NCBI GenBank assembly: GCA_903858085.1
Contig: CAIOHJ010000221.1
Span: 1 to 14,705 of the forward strand
DNA: 14,705 nt
DNA from: an uncultured Chloroflexota bacterium
Lineage (GTDB): Bacteria > Chloroflexota > Anaerolineae > Caldilineales > Caldilineaceae
Reading direction: 5' to 3'
In this document: positions 1 through 7,201 of the stretch, in pieces
Layout of the letters: every line of letters starts with the position of its first letter
How positions within the stretch are numbered: position 1 is the first letter of the stretch
Notes under the pieces: generated by a model
The model's database searches: none
What the model saw: only the letters and a program-made list of their open reading frames with translations
Told to the model about the DNA's origin: nothing
Made by a program: the position numbers and the translations under genes

Positions 1-2
1 GA

Positions 3-608
3 CCCTTGGCGCTCCTGGGGGGGCTGGCCATCGTGGGCCTGCTGCTGCTTGTGCCGTTTGCAGCCACCGAACGTTTTCAGCGTCTGTTCGATTTCGAGCA
101 AGGCACCGGTTTTTTACGGATCCAGCTCTGGCGCAGCGCCTGGCAGATGGCCCTGGACCACTGGTGGCTGGGGGTCGGGCCGGATCACTTTCTCTACACG
201 TACCGCAGCGTCTATTTGTTGCCGTCAGCCTGGCAGGAACCCAATCTGAACCACCCACACAATCTGCTGCTGGACTGGTGGACCCGGCTGGGGTTGGTCG
301 GGCTGGGGCTGGGCGGAGGCTGGCTGGCAGCAGGGATGGGCCAGCTTGGGCGCTGGCTGCGCGCAGCAGCGTCTGAGCGCTCGACCAGCGAGGCCGCGCT
401 GGCAGTGGGCTGTCTGGCCGCAGCGGCTGCAGGGCTGGCCCATGGGCTGATCGATGCCAGCTATGCGCTGCCGGATCTGATGTGGAGCTGGGTGCTGCTG
501 TTCGGGTTGGGCAGCGCTGCTTGGGAGCGTTGTTGCCAAAAAGAGGGAGGAGCGCTTTCCAGCGACGTTGCACCTGCAAACAACAACCAACGTGGCCCTG
601 TGGCCTGA
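3..608 (+). CDS. O-antigen ligase/polymerase family protein (Wzy-like), C-terminal fragment
   Basis: The reading frame is open at the left edge, so the true start lies upstream and only about the last 200 residues are present. The product is strongly hydrophobic, with a helix at the very start (LLGGLAIVGLLLLVPFAA) and further helices in the last 120 residues. The centre carries WWLGVGPDHF followed by a run containing NHPHNLLLDWWTRLGLVG. This G-x-G-P plus HPHN-x-x-L pattern is typical of the Wzy_C / O-antigen ligase superfamily, whose members join or polymerise lipid-linked glycans on the outer face of the membrane. The tail after about residue 180 is hydrophilic and looks cytoplasmic. The next gene starts about 50 bp downstream with its own ribosome binding site. 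The glycan substrate cannot be told from this fragment. Confidence 0.8.
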   Translation, partial: PLALLGGLAIVGLLLLVPFAATERFQRLFDFEQGTGFLRIQLWRSAWQMALDHWWLGVGPDHFLYTYRSVYLLPSAWQEPNLNHPHNLLLDWWTRLGLVGLGLGGGWLAAGMGQLGRWLRAAASERSTSEAALAVGCLAAAAAGLAHGLIDASYALPDLMWSWVLLFGLGSAAWERCCQKEGGALSSDVAPANNNQRGPVA

Positions 609-643
609 ACCGATCGAAACCGGCTATCTTGAAGACATTTCAT

Positions 644-650
644 AAAGGAG
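644..650 (+). promoter_or_regulatory. Ribosome binding site of the GlcG/HbpS-family gene
   Basis: AAAGGAG lies 8 bases before the ATG at 659. It is a strong Shine-Dalgarno match. It decides the start, because the same frame stays open upstream to 482 inside the previous gene, where no comparable site is seen. Confidence 0.75.
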
Positions 651-658
651 CAGAGACC

Positions 659-1069
659 ATGTATTCACAGTATCAACTTTCTTGCCAGGATGCCCTGCGG
701 GTGGTCGAGGGGATTCGGGCCGAGGTCGAAAAACAGGGCAAAGGCGCTGCGATCGCGGTGGTAGACGCACATGGCGAACTGTTGGCGTTTGTACGGACAG
801 ACGGTTGCAAGCTGCCGTCGATTCAAATTGCGATCAACAAGGCGTTCACTGCGGCGCGTGAGCGCAACGCCAGCCGTGCGGTCGGCGATTCGTCGCAGCA
901 AAAAGGGTGGCCGATGAGCAATTTCGGCGATCTTCGCTACACAGCGTGGGGGGGCGGGCTCCCATTGGTCTATGCGGGCACAGTGGTGGGCGGTGTCGGG
1001 GTCAGCGGGCTGCCTGAAGAAGAGGATATGCTGTTGGCCGCGCTGGGCGCGCAGCTGATCGGAGCGTAG
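659..1069 (+). CDS. GlcG/HbpS family (DUF336) protein
   Basis: A 136-residue protein that spans the full usual length of the GlcG/HbpS fold. Recognisable features are an N-terminal helix with a long acidic/basic stretch, the strand AIAVVDAHGELLAFVRTDG (about residues 35-53), then IAINKAFTAA, and the glycine-rich end LPLVYAGTVVGGVGVSG. The central A-x-x-K-A-x-T-A segment is the family hallmark. Members bind haem or small ligands (HbpS), or sit in glycolate or sugar/diol operons with no proven reaction, so no biochemical function is claimed. The stop is followed after 3 bases by the ATG of a ROK kinase, so the two are almost certainly one transcript; a role linked to the kinase's sugar is inference. 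The start is fixed by AAAGGAG 8 bases upstream. Confidence 0.85.
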   Translation: MYSQYQLSCQDALRVVEGIRAEVEKQGKGAAIAVVDAHGELLAFVRTDGCKLPSIQIAINKAFTAARERNASRAVGDSSQQKGWPMSNFGDLRYTAWGGGLPLVYAGTVVGGVGVSGLPEEEDMLLAALGAQLIGA

Positions 1070-1072
1070 ACA

Positions 1073-2014
1073 ATGGTCGATTGGGTCGTTGGGGTCGATC
1101 TGGGGGGGACCAAAACTGAGGTTGGGCTGATCGGGCCAGACAACCAGATCCGGGTTCGCCAGAGATTTCCGACCGAGGATCGGTTGGGCCCTGTTTCGAT
1201 TGTCGAGCGAATCGCTGCCTCGATCGAGAAGCTGCAGCAGCAACTGCCGGGCCGGGTCACTGCTGTGGGGGTCTGCACCCCAGGACCGGTCGATCACCTT
1301 CAAGGGCAGCTGCTCGATCCTCCCAATATCCCAGGGCTGCACCATCTGCCGCTGGCTGCTCGGCTGCAGGAGCGGCTGAGGGTCCCTGTCTGTGTCGACC
1401 ATGATGCCAAGGCGACCGGGCTGGGAGAGTTTCACTATGGGGCAGGGCGCGGCGAGCAGAGTATGGTCTACATCATTGTGGGCACCGGGGTCGGCCTGGC
1501 TATCTTGGCGGATGGACAGATCTACCGGGGCCAGCACAATGCTGCGGGTGAATTCGGCCATACGACCCTGGACCGTTGGGGGGAACGGTGTTCGTGTGGG
1601 TCGCGCGGCTGCGTGGAAACGTTTTTGAGCGGTCCATGGCTGGCACGCCGCTATGCGGCCGCGCAAAGTGGGGAGAATCCTGTGTTGGAGATGAACCCTG
1701 GGGTGGATGGCCAGCAGATCGCTTTGCTGGCCCAGCAGGGGGATCCGTTGGCGGTGCGCATCCTCGAAGATGCTGGCGAAGCGCTGGGGATTGCGGTGGC
1801 CTCTCTGGCCATGCTTCTGGACATCGACTGCTATGTGGTGGGGGGGGCTGTGGCGCGCTGCGGGGAGCTGTTGCTGGCACCCGCACGCCGAACTGTCCCC
1901 CACCATTCGTTTCGCTCGGTAGGGTCCCGGGTGCGCATTCTGCAGAATCAGCTGGACACCGACGGCGCTCTGCTGGGCTGTGCGTGGCTGGCCCGGCAGC
2001 TGCTGGCCGATTAG
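1073..2014 (+). CDS. ROK family sugar kinase (glucokinase-like)
   Basis: A 313-residue protein of normal ROK length. The N-terminal phosphate-binding motif is DLGGTK (residues 9-14). The catalytic aspartate is expected at D111 in the segment DHDAKATGLGE; the more common family form is N-D-A-N, so H110 and K113 are variants. The sugar-binding E-x-G-H is E160-F-G-H163. The zinc cluster C173-x-C175-G-x-x-G-C180-x-E182 is complete. There is no N-terminal HTH, so this is an enzyme and not a NagC/XylR-type repressor. The family phosphorylates cytoplasmic hexoses or N-acylhexosamines with ATP; which sugar is used here cannot be read from the sequence. It starts 3 bases after the GlcG/HbpS-type gene. 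A modest inverted repeat lies downstream, before the histidine kinase gene. Confidence 0.92.
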   Translation: MVDWVVGVDLGGTKTEVGLIGPDNQIRVRQRFPTEDRLGPVSIVERIAASIEKLQQQLPGRVTAVGVCTPGPVDHLQGQLLDPPNIPGLHHLPLAARLQERLRVPVCVDHDAKATGLGEFHYGAGRGEQSMVYIIVGTGVGLAILADGQIYRGQHNAAGEFGHTTLDRWGERCSCGSRGCVETFLSGPWLARRYAAAQSGENPVLEMNPGVDGQQIALLAQQGDPLAVRILEDAGEALGIAVASLAMLLDIDCYVVGGAVARCGELLLAPARRTVPHHSFRSVGSRVRILQNQLDTDGALLGCAWLARQLLAD

Positions 2015-2046
2015 TACACGTCGGCGCAAATCAGCCGGTGGTTGTG

Positions 2047-2068
2047 GAGAGCGATGTGTAGCGCTCTC
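2047..2068 (+). terminator. Weak inverted repeat after the ROK kinase gene
   Basis: GAGAGCG (2047-2053) and CGCTCTC (2062-2068) are perfect 7-bp arms around an 8-base loop, 32 bases after the kinase stop and 71 bases before the next ATG. No T run follows, so it is at best a weak terminator or an mRNA hairpin dividing the GlcG-ROK unit from the histidine kinase. Confidence 0.35.
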
Positions 2069-2121
2069 TCTGCTGCGCCATCAGGGCCGATGGACTTCTG
2101 CTCGCCTGGACGAGCGGCTAT

Positions 2122-2130
2122 GGGGGAGGG
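2122..2130 (+). promoter_or_regulatory. Ribosome binding site of the hybrid histidine kinase
   Basis: The purine run GGGGGAGGG ends 9 bases before the ATG at 2140. It supports that ATG as the start of the kinase gene. Confidence 0.55.
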
Positions 2131-2139
2131 CAAGGTGCC

Positions 2140-4335
2140 ATGGAGCAACAGGCGGAGCGGCAGGGGGCGGAGAGAAACAGGGTGTTTGCCGAGTTTGTCG
2201 GCGAAGCGCTTCAGATTTTGCTGGTGACCACTCTGGTCTTGGCGTGGGGGTGGACCAGTTTTTTGGGGCTTTTTGACAGCGGCCGTGTGGCGCAGGGCTA
2301 TCTTCTGCTGGGGATCACGGCTCTCTTCAGTTTCACAGCCTACACGCTGGCCAAACCCTATCAGCAGATGGCGGTTGCGGTCTATCTTGTCGGTTTGCTG
2401 GCTGCAATCTGCGTCGTTGTGTCGACCTACGGCGACAGCAGCTTGTTGATGCTCTATCTGCTGGTCGTGTTGGTTGCGGCGCCGCTCACGCGGCCGGTGG
2501 GGCTGGGAGCGACGACGGTGGCTGTGCTGGCGACCATTCTGGCGATGGGGGAGGGGTTCCCCATCCAAGAACGGGTCCCGCCTGTGCTGTTGACGGTGCT
2601 GACCGCTGTCACCGCCTGGCTGAGCACCCGCAGGCTGTTCACTGCGTTGGAATGGGCATTGAACATGACCGACCATGCCCAGCGCAGCGCCGAGGAGGCG
2701 CGCGACCATCGTTCTGAGCTGCAGCGGGTGTTGCACAGCCTGGATCTGGCGCTCTCTCGGCTCGAACGCAGCAACCGTGCGCTGGCCTTTGCCCAGGAGG
2801 CTGCTGAAAAGGCCTATCGCTTCAAATCAGAATTTGTCGCCAATGTGAGCCATGAACTGCGTACCCCGCTCAACCTGATCGTAGGCTTCAGCGAAATGAT
2901 GACGACCGCCCCGGAGAGTTATGGCGGCAGCCCGTTGCCGCGGGAGTACCGCGGGGATATGCTGGCGATCTACCGCAGTTCGTGTCATCTGCTGGACTTG
3001 ATCAACGATGTGCTGGATCTCTCACAGATCGAGTCGGGGCGTTTTGTGTTGCAAAAGGAGCGCGTCGACCTCGATGCCCTGCTGCAGGAAACTGCCGAGA
3101 TTGTGCGCGGGCTCGCAGAGGCGCGCCACCTGGATCTGCAGCTGGAGAGAGCCTCTTCGGCGTGTCCGGTCGACCTGGATCGGGTGCGGATTCGTCAGGT
3201 TTTGCTCAACCTGCTCACCAATGCAATGCGCTACACCGAACAGGGGTGGGTGCGGATCGCCACCGTGCTCTCGGAAACAGAGGTGACGATTTTGGTGCAG
3301 GACAGCGGACGTGGGATTGCGCCTGAAAAGCTCACCCGGGCCTTTGAGGCCTTTGACCGTCTGGACGAAGAGGAGCTGACGCACGGCAGTGGGTTGGGGC
3401 TGGCGGTCAGCAAGAAATTTGTCGAGCTCCACCAGGGGCGGATTTGGATCGACAGCGTGGTAGACAAGGGGACGACGGTGGGGTTTGCCCTGCCGCGCCC
3501 GAACACCCAGGAACGGCTGCCACTGTCGAAGGTACGAATTCCGCAGGCGTTGCACGATGCGAAGGCCCGTCCGTTGGCCCTCGTGCTGCACGACGACGTC
3601 CGCGCCCTGACGCTGCTGCGCAGGCAGATCGACAGCTGTGACTTTGTGCTGGCCGAGAATGTCAGGGCTGCCCAGCAGCTGCTGCGCCAGTCGCTCCCGG
3701 ACCTGGCGATTGTCGAGAGCAGTCGGATCGCAGAATGGAAGGGGCTGGCTGCAGAAAGCGGGGGGATTGACGCCTTGCCGCTGCTGGTGACGCCGCTGCC
3801 CAGCGTACACCAGTATGGTCTGTCGCTGGGTGCCAGCGATTACCTGCCCAAGCCGGTGACCCGAGAGGATGTGGCGTATGTGCTGGCCCGGCTCGGCTGT
3901 CGGCCCCATGCCGTTCTGGTGGTAGACGACGATCCCCACATTGTCCGGCTGATCGGGCGAATGCTGCGGTCGCTGGTGCCGGATGTCCATGTCCTGGAGG
4001 CCTTCGAGGGGGGCGAGGCGCTGGGGATCGCTGCCCGGCAGCCGCCCGACATCATCTTTGTCGATCTGCACATGCCTGGGATGGGGGGGCAACAATTGAT
4101 CGAGGCGCTGCGCGGATCGCCTGCGTTGGCTGCGATCCCAGTGGTTGTGGTCTCGGTGCGCAGCCCCGAACAGGAGATTGCCCCGATCGAAGGGGAGCTT
4201 CGTCTCTGCAGTGCTTCTGGGTTCACCCTGGGAGAACTGCTCAAGCTGATCGAAATGGCGTTGAATGCGATCCATCAAGTGGGGACAATGTCCCCAGCCA
4301 ACGCCGCAGCGCGTCTAACAACACTGGCTGGCTGA
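2140..4335 (+). CDS. Membrane hybrid sensor histidine kinase with two receiver domains
   Basis: 731 residues. Six hydrophobic segments fill about residues 26-45, 50-71, 76-98, 101-116, 121-136 and 146-167, with little extracytoplasmic sequence between them, so the sensor is probably the membrane domain itself. A helical coiled-coil-like linker (about 175-228) leads to the HisKA box, SHELRTP with phospho-acceptor H238. The ATPase domain has the N box (N361 in NLLTNAMRY), G1 box DSGRGI from D388 and G2 box GSGLGLAVS from about 417. Two receivers follow. The first (about 478-587) keeps K571 but has E526 where the phospho-Asp is expected. The second (about 591-708) has acidic residues D596-D598 and phospho-Asp D642, but no lysine at the usual K-P site, where it reads SASGFT. 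The last 95 bases overlap the end of the opposing HTH/receiver gene. Signal and target are unknown; regulation of the neighbouring sugar operon is inference. Confidence 0.93.
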   Translation: MEQQAERQGAERNRVFAEFVGEALQILLVTTLVLAWGWTSFLGLFDSGRVAQGYLLLGITALFSFTAYTLAKPYQQMAVAVYLVGLLAAICVVVSTYGDSSLLMLYLLVVLVAAPLTRPVGLGATTVAVLATILAMGEGFPIQERVPPVLLTVLTAVTAWLSTRRLFTALEWALNMTDHAQRSAEEARDHRSELQRVLHSLDLALSRLERSNRALAFAQEAAEKAYRFKSEFVANVSHELRTPLNLIVGFSEMMTTAPESYGGSPLPREYRGDMLAIYRSSCHLLDLINDVLDLSQIESGRFVLQKERVDLDALLQETAEIVRGLAEARHLDLQLERASSACPVDLDRVRIRQVLLNLLTNAMRYTEQGWVRIATVLSETEVTILVQDSGRGIAPEKLTRAFEAFDRLDEEELTHGSGLGLAVSKKFVELHQGRIWIDSVVDKGTTVGFALPRPNTQERLPLSKVRIPQALHDAKARPLALVLHDDVRALTLLRRQIDSCDFVLAENVRAAQQLLRQSLPDLAIVESSRIAEWKGLAAESGGIDALPLLVTPLPSVHQYGLSLGASDYLPKPVTREDVAYVLARLGCRPHAVLVVDDDPHIVRLIGRMLRSLVPDVHVLEAFEGGEALGIAARQPPDIIFVDLHMPGMGGQQLIEALRGSPALAAIPVVVVSVRSPEQEIAPIEGELRLCSASGFTLGELLKLIEMALNAIHQVGTMSPANAAARLTTLAG

Positions 4336-5536
4336 CCGGTTTGACCAGGGTGTCGTTGGCGCCCAGCGCCAGCGCCAGCTCATGCTCGCGCAGCACCGAA
4401 CAGACGAGGATCGGAACGGCCACCCCTGCCTGGCGCAGGCCCTGCAAGACTTCCCACCCATCCTGGTGGGGCATCATGACATCCAGCAAGATCAGCTGTG
4501 GGTGCAGCTGGCGTACGGCTTCGAGCACGCCATCGCCTCGGTAGACCCCGGCGACGACAATGCGATGGCCCGCAAGATAGCGTTGAAAGAGGTCGACCAG
4601 TGTCTGGTTGTCGTCGACGATCAGGACTGTCGGCGCTTGGGCGGTGGGGAGCACGATCTCTGCCGACCAGAGGTCGGGTCCCCCGTGGAGAGTCAGGCGG
4701 CCATTTTGGGCGCCGATCAGCGACTGTGCAACGGTCAGGGCGACCCCTTCGCGCAGGGGGGTGGGGGGGGCTGCCATCGGCTGCGGGTGGGAGGTCTGGC
4801 GCAGCAGAATCTGGAGCGAGCCAGCCTCTTCTGTGCTCTCGATCGTCAGACAGCTGCCAGCTGGCAGCACGTCGAGCGCGTGGCTCAAGAGATTCAGCAG
4901 CGCCTGTCTGAGCAGCGTGCGGTCAGCCAGAAGGGGGGGAGCTGTGGACAACTCGCTCACCGTCATGTCGATCTTGCGGCGTTGCAGCCGTGAGCCCAGC
5001 AGATGGCGGACGCCCTGCAGGAGCTCGTTGAGGTCGAGCGCCTCGCAGCGTGCTTCCTGGCTGAGCCGGGCCAGTTCAGCTTCTGCCAGCTCCTGGCGTG
5101 TCGGCGGCAGGGGCGCCGCTGGGGCCGAGCGGGGAGGGGCTGTCTGCAGAAGATCCTGGAGCTGGCTGGCAATGGCCTCGATTCCTTTGGTCCACTCCCG
5201 ATAGGTCTGGCGCCGGCTCAGCCCCAGCTTCCGTTCGATCTCTTCGATCGTCAGCCCGTCGACGCAGCGGTAGGTCAGCACTGCGTAGGCGCGAGCAGCA
5301 TCGCTGGGGGCTGTCGGCTGCGGGCGCAGCCGCTCGATGCAGTCGAGCAGAAGACGCCGCAGCGCCTGGGCCTGTGTCAGGCGATCGCCCGGAGCGCTGC
5401 TGGCCAGCAGCAAGGTCAGGGGGTGGCTTTGCAGAAACGCATTGTCGTACAGGTGGGTCAGGGCCGTGCGCACATCGTTCTGAAAGGCCTCGGCCTGGTG
5501 GTCGGGGCTGTTGTCGGTCAGCTCTTTTTCGTTCAC
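4241..5536 (-). CDS. HTH / kinase-like ATPase / receiver response regulator
   Basis: 431 residues from the GTG at 5536. The frame stays open upstream to a TTG at 5626, but that segment overlaps promoter-like sequence. The GTG gives the natural soluble start MNEKELTDNS, with a weak AGAG 9 bases before it. The N-terminal third is helical and holds a sigma-region-4-like helix-turn-helix, GLTIEEIERKLGLSRRQTYREW (about 94-115). After a proline-rich linker (132-146) comes a HATPase_c-like domain (about 150-298) with an N-box-like LNLLSHALD (N215), but no HisKA histidine and no recognisable G1 or G2 glycine boxes, so it is probably catalytically dead. The C-terminal receiver (303-417) looks intact: D308/D309, phospho-Asp D352 and K399. 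No membrane segment is seen. It is probably a DNA-binding regulator, divergent from the sugar operon and convergent with the membrane kinase, its likely partner (inference). Confidence 0.8.
   Translation of the reverse strand: MNEKELTDNSPDHQAEAFQNDVRTALTHLYDNAFLQSHPLTLLLASSAPGDRLTQAQALRRLLLDCIERLRPQPTAPSDAARAYAVLTYRCVDGLTIEEIERKLGLSRRQTYREWTKGIEAIASQLQDLLQTAPPRSAPAAPLPPTRQELAEAELARLSQEARCEALDLNELLQGVRHLLGSRLQRRKIDMTVSELSTAPPLLADRTLLRQALLNLLSHALDVLPAGSCLTIESTEEAGSLQILLRQTSHPQPMAAPPTPLREGVALTVAQSLIGAQNGRLTLHGGPDLWSAEIVLPTAQAPTVLIVDDNQTLVDLFQRYLAGHRIVVAGVYRGDGVLEAVRQLHPQLILLDVMMPHQDGWEVLQGLRQAGVAVPILVCSVLREHELALALGANDTLVKPVSQPVLLDALRRWLGTLSPLDGSHSTPFRSA
4280..4296. repeat. 17-bp palindrome inside the convergent gene overlap
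   Basis: TGGGGACAATGTCCCCA is a perfect inverted repeat of two 8-base arms around a central A. It falls inside the 95 bp that code for the ends of both signalling proteins. As RNA it can fold on either strand into a 7-bp stem with a 3-base loop. It may be a two-way transcription stop, a protein binding site, or chance. Confidence 0.5.
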
Positions 5537-5548
5537 GTTGGCAATCTC

Positions 5549-5570
5549 TGGCACAAAAATGGCACAAAAC
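5549..5570. repeat. Tandem TGGCACAAAA repeat, period 11
   Basis: TGGCACAAAAA at 5549-5559 is followed directly by TGGCACAAAAC at 5560-5570. With the GTG start at 5536 this pair sits in the leader of the minus-strand regulator gene, about one helical turn apart. It could be a pair of protein half-sites facing the same side of the helix, or a simple duplication. Confidence 0.4.
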
Positions 5571-5595
5571 CGCTTGCCGAAGACAGGACTTTGGC

Positions 5596-5606
5596 GTACA
5601 GTGTAC
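5596..5606. promoter_or_regulatory. Palindromic candidate operator GTACAGTGTAC
   Basis: A perfect inverted repeat of GTACA and TGTAC around a central G, in the 220-bp divergent region between the regulator and the sugar operon. It covers the candidate -10 of the minus-strand gene and lies 150 bp before the binding-protein ATG. Its position suits an autoregulatory site. The binding protein is unknown. Confidence 0.4.
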
Positions 5607-5626
5607 CACGGACTCCAAAGTGACAA
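5600..5626 (-). promoter_or_regulatory. Possible promoter of the HTH/receiver regulator
   Basis: Read on the minus strand, TTGTCA (5626-5621, five of six matches to the -35 consensus) is followed after 15 bases by TACACT (5605-5600, four of six matches to the -10). The spacing is shorter than the usual 17. The -10 lies about 64 bp before the GTG start at 5536 and inside the palindrome at 5596-5606. Confidence 0.3.
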
Positions 5627-5756
5627 AATCTGGTGGAGGTGGGCTGTGTGTGGGGCGTTTGGCGGCAGGGCGCTGACGTTCTGCTGCCGGGCGAGTTTGT
5701 TTCTGTCTCAGCAGCGTGCATTTTTGTTCAGAGGAATCAGGGGAGAAGAAAGCTGT

Positions 5757-7151
5757 ATGCAAACCAAAAACACCTTATCGCGTCGTCACTTCCTGCAGGC
5801 GAGCGCCAGCTTGACCGGGCTTGCTTTGCTGGCAGCCTGTGCACCGGGCGCTGCCCCTGCTGGTGGGCAGGCTGCTGCACCGAGCGCAGGGCGCACGGAG
5901 ATCACCTTCATGGGGTGGGGCGCAACCGAGGAAGACGAGGGCGTGAAATCTGCGATCGCCCAGTTCGAGTCAGAGCAGGAGACCGTCAAGGTCACCTGGC
6001 TGCACACGCCGGAGAATTATCTGGAGAAACTGCTCACCGATATTGCCGCCGGCACACCCCCCGACACCGCTTTTGTCGGCTCCGACATCTACCGCACCTT
6101 CATCCGAGATGGGCTGCTGTTGGACATCACCGACCCACTGACTGCCGACCCGCTGCTGGGCGCTGAGAGCTATTTTATCGAGCCCCAGGAGCGGGACCGC
6201 TGCTCGCAGGATGGGAAGTGGTATGGGATCGGATCCTGCTGGGTGGCTCCCCACATCTATTACAACGCCGACATCTTTGCGGAAGAAGGGATCGAGCCGC
6301 CGAGCAACGACCCTGAACAGGCCTGGAGCTGGGATCGCTTTGTCGAGGTGGCCATTGCATTGACCCGCGATGTCAACGGCAACCACCCGACCGACAGCAG
6401 TTTTGACCCGGACAACATCGACCGCTACGGCGTCGACTGGCCGCACTGGACCATTCCGCTGCACTCTGCCATCGTCGGCAACAACGGCTACTGGATCGAC
6501 TCCAGCACCGGGCTGCTGGCCCTGGACCAGCCTGCTGCGATCGAGGCGCTGCAGAATGTGGCGGATCTGGTGCTCAAGCATCGGGTCAACCCGGCAGGCA
6601 CCGCCATGGAGGCGCTGGGGATGAGCAACACCCAGATGCTGGAGACAGGCAAGCTGGCGATGGCCGTCGACGGTTCGTGGGCGCTCTCCTGGATGCACAA
6701 AATCAAGCCGACCTTGGGCACTGCCGCGCTGCCAGGGATGTCGGCCAAGACTGGCACCGACATGCAGGCCCATCTGCACTCTGGCTTTGCTTCGACCAAA
6801 CACCCGGAAGAGGCCTGGCAGTGGGTGCGCTTCTTGTCGACACCGTTCTACCAGACCCAATTCTGCAAGATCGGGTTGTGGCTGCCAAGCCAGACCGACC
6901 TGATGACAGAACAGGGGCTGACCAACTGGATCACCGAAGGGGTCCATCCAGATGGCTATGTGGACATCCCGACCAGGTTCCTGACCGGGTACGGCCGTGT
7001 GCTCTACCAGCCTCCCGGCTGGGCCGAGGCCAATCAGATTCTGACGCCAGCCCTGGACAAGATCTGGGTAGGCGACGCCACGGCGGAACAGGCCATGGCC
7101 GAGGCCGTGCCGAACGCCAACAAGATCCTGCAGGATGCTGTGCAGGGCTGA
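5757..7151 (+). CDS. Extracellular sugar-binding lipoprotein of an ABC transporter (family 1)
   Basis: 464 residues. The frame is open upstream to 5511, but the ATG at 5757 is preceded by a purine-rich GGGGAGAAGAAAG and opens a clear signal peptide: twin-arginine motif SRRHFLQ (residues 8-14), hydrophobic core, then the lipobox LLAAC with the lipidated Cys28. An Ala/Pro/Gly-rich linker follows. The mature part starts with ITFMGWG and contains QFESEQETVKVTWLH, a typical family 1 (MalE/UgpB-like) solute-binding lobe, and it ends with the usual helix before a cytosolic-type stop. It would be exported folded by Tat, anchored outside, and deliver an oligosaccharide to the two permeases downstream. 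The hydrolases in the same operon suggest an arabinofuranose-containing ligand (inference). Two strong hairpins separate this gene from the permeases. Confidence 0.93.
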   Translation: MQTKNTLSRRHFLQASASLTGLALLAACAPGAAPAGGQAAAPSAGRTEITFMGWGATEEDEGVKSAIAQFESEQETVKVTWLHTPENYLEKLLTDIAAGTPPDTAFVGSDIYRTFIRDGLLLDITDPLTADPLLGAESYFIEPQERDRCSQDGKWYGIGSCWVAPHIYYNADIFAEEGIEPPSNDPEQAWSWDRFVEVAIALTRDVNGNHPTDSSFDPDNIDRYGVDWPHWTIPLHSAIVGNNGYWIDSSTGLLALDQPAAIEALQNVADLVLKHRVNPAGTAMEALGMSNTQMLETGKLAMAVDGSWALSWMHKIKPTLGTAALPGMSAKTGTDMQAHLHSGFASTKHPEEAWQWVRFLSTPFYQTQFCKIGLWLPSQTDLMTEQGLTNWITEGVHPDGYVDIPTRFLTGYGRVLYQPPGWAEANQILTPALDKIWVGDATAEQAMAEAVPNANKILQDAVQG

Positions 7152-7170
7152 GTGCTGGGGTAGACTGGGA

Positions 7171-7196
7171 GGCAGGGGTGTCCAGACACCCCTGCC
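7171..7196 (+). terminator. Perfect 12-bp inverted repeat downstream of the binding-protein gene
   Basis: GGCAGGGGTGTC (7171-7182) and GACACCCCTGCC (7185-7196) pair perfectly around only two bases, 20 bases after the stop codon. In RNA the inner pairs would open to give a loop. The stem is very stable, but no U run follows, so it may stabilise the 3' end of the binding-protein mRNA or cause partial termination. Confidence 0.6.
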
Positions 7197-7201
7197 CTGA
7201 A

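Noticed and set aside
665..2029. 454-codon minus-strand frame across the GlcG and ROK genes
   Set aside because: It is antisense to two clear genes and has no domain or start signal; a codon-usage shadow.
3022..4278. 418-codon minus-strand frame opposite the histidine kinase
   Set aside because: It is antisense to conserved kinase and receiver boxes, and the translation shows no motif.
5537..5626. Extra 30 codons at the start of the HTH/receiver gene
   Set aside because: The TTG start overlaps a candidate -35, and the added residues are not conserved-looking; the GTG at 5536 was preferred, though this is not certain.
5661..5688. Imperfect hairpin GGCGGCAG / CTGCTGCC in the leader of the binding-protein gene
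   Set aside because: One pair is a wobble and the loop is long; no riboswitch-like conserved element is visible.
5690..5730. Sigma-70 promoter for the sugar operon (TTGTTT at 5697 with an AT-rich patch 17 bases on)
   Set aside because: The -10 (ATTTTT) matches the consensus poorly, so it is not reported as a feature.
5511..5756. Extended N terminus for the binding protein
   Set aside because: The extra 82 residues run through the divergent control region; the Tat/lipoprotein signal starts at the ATG at 5757.
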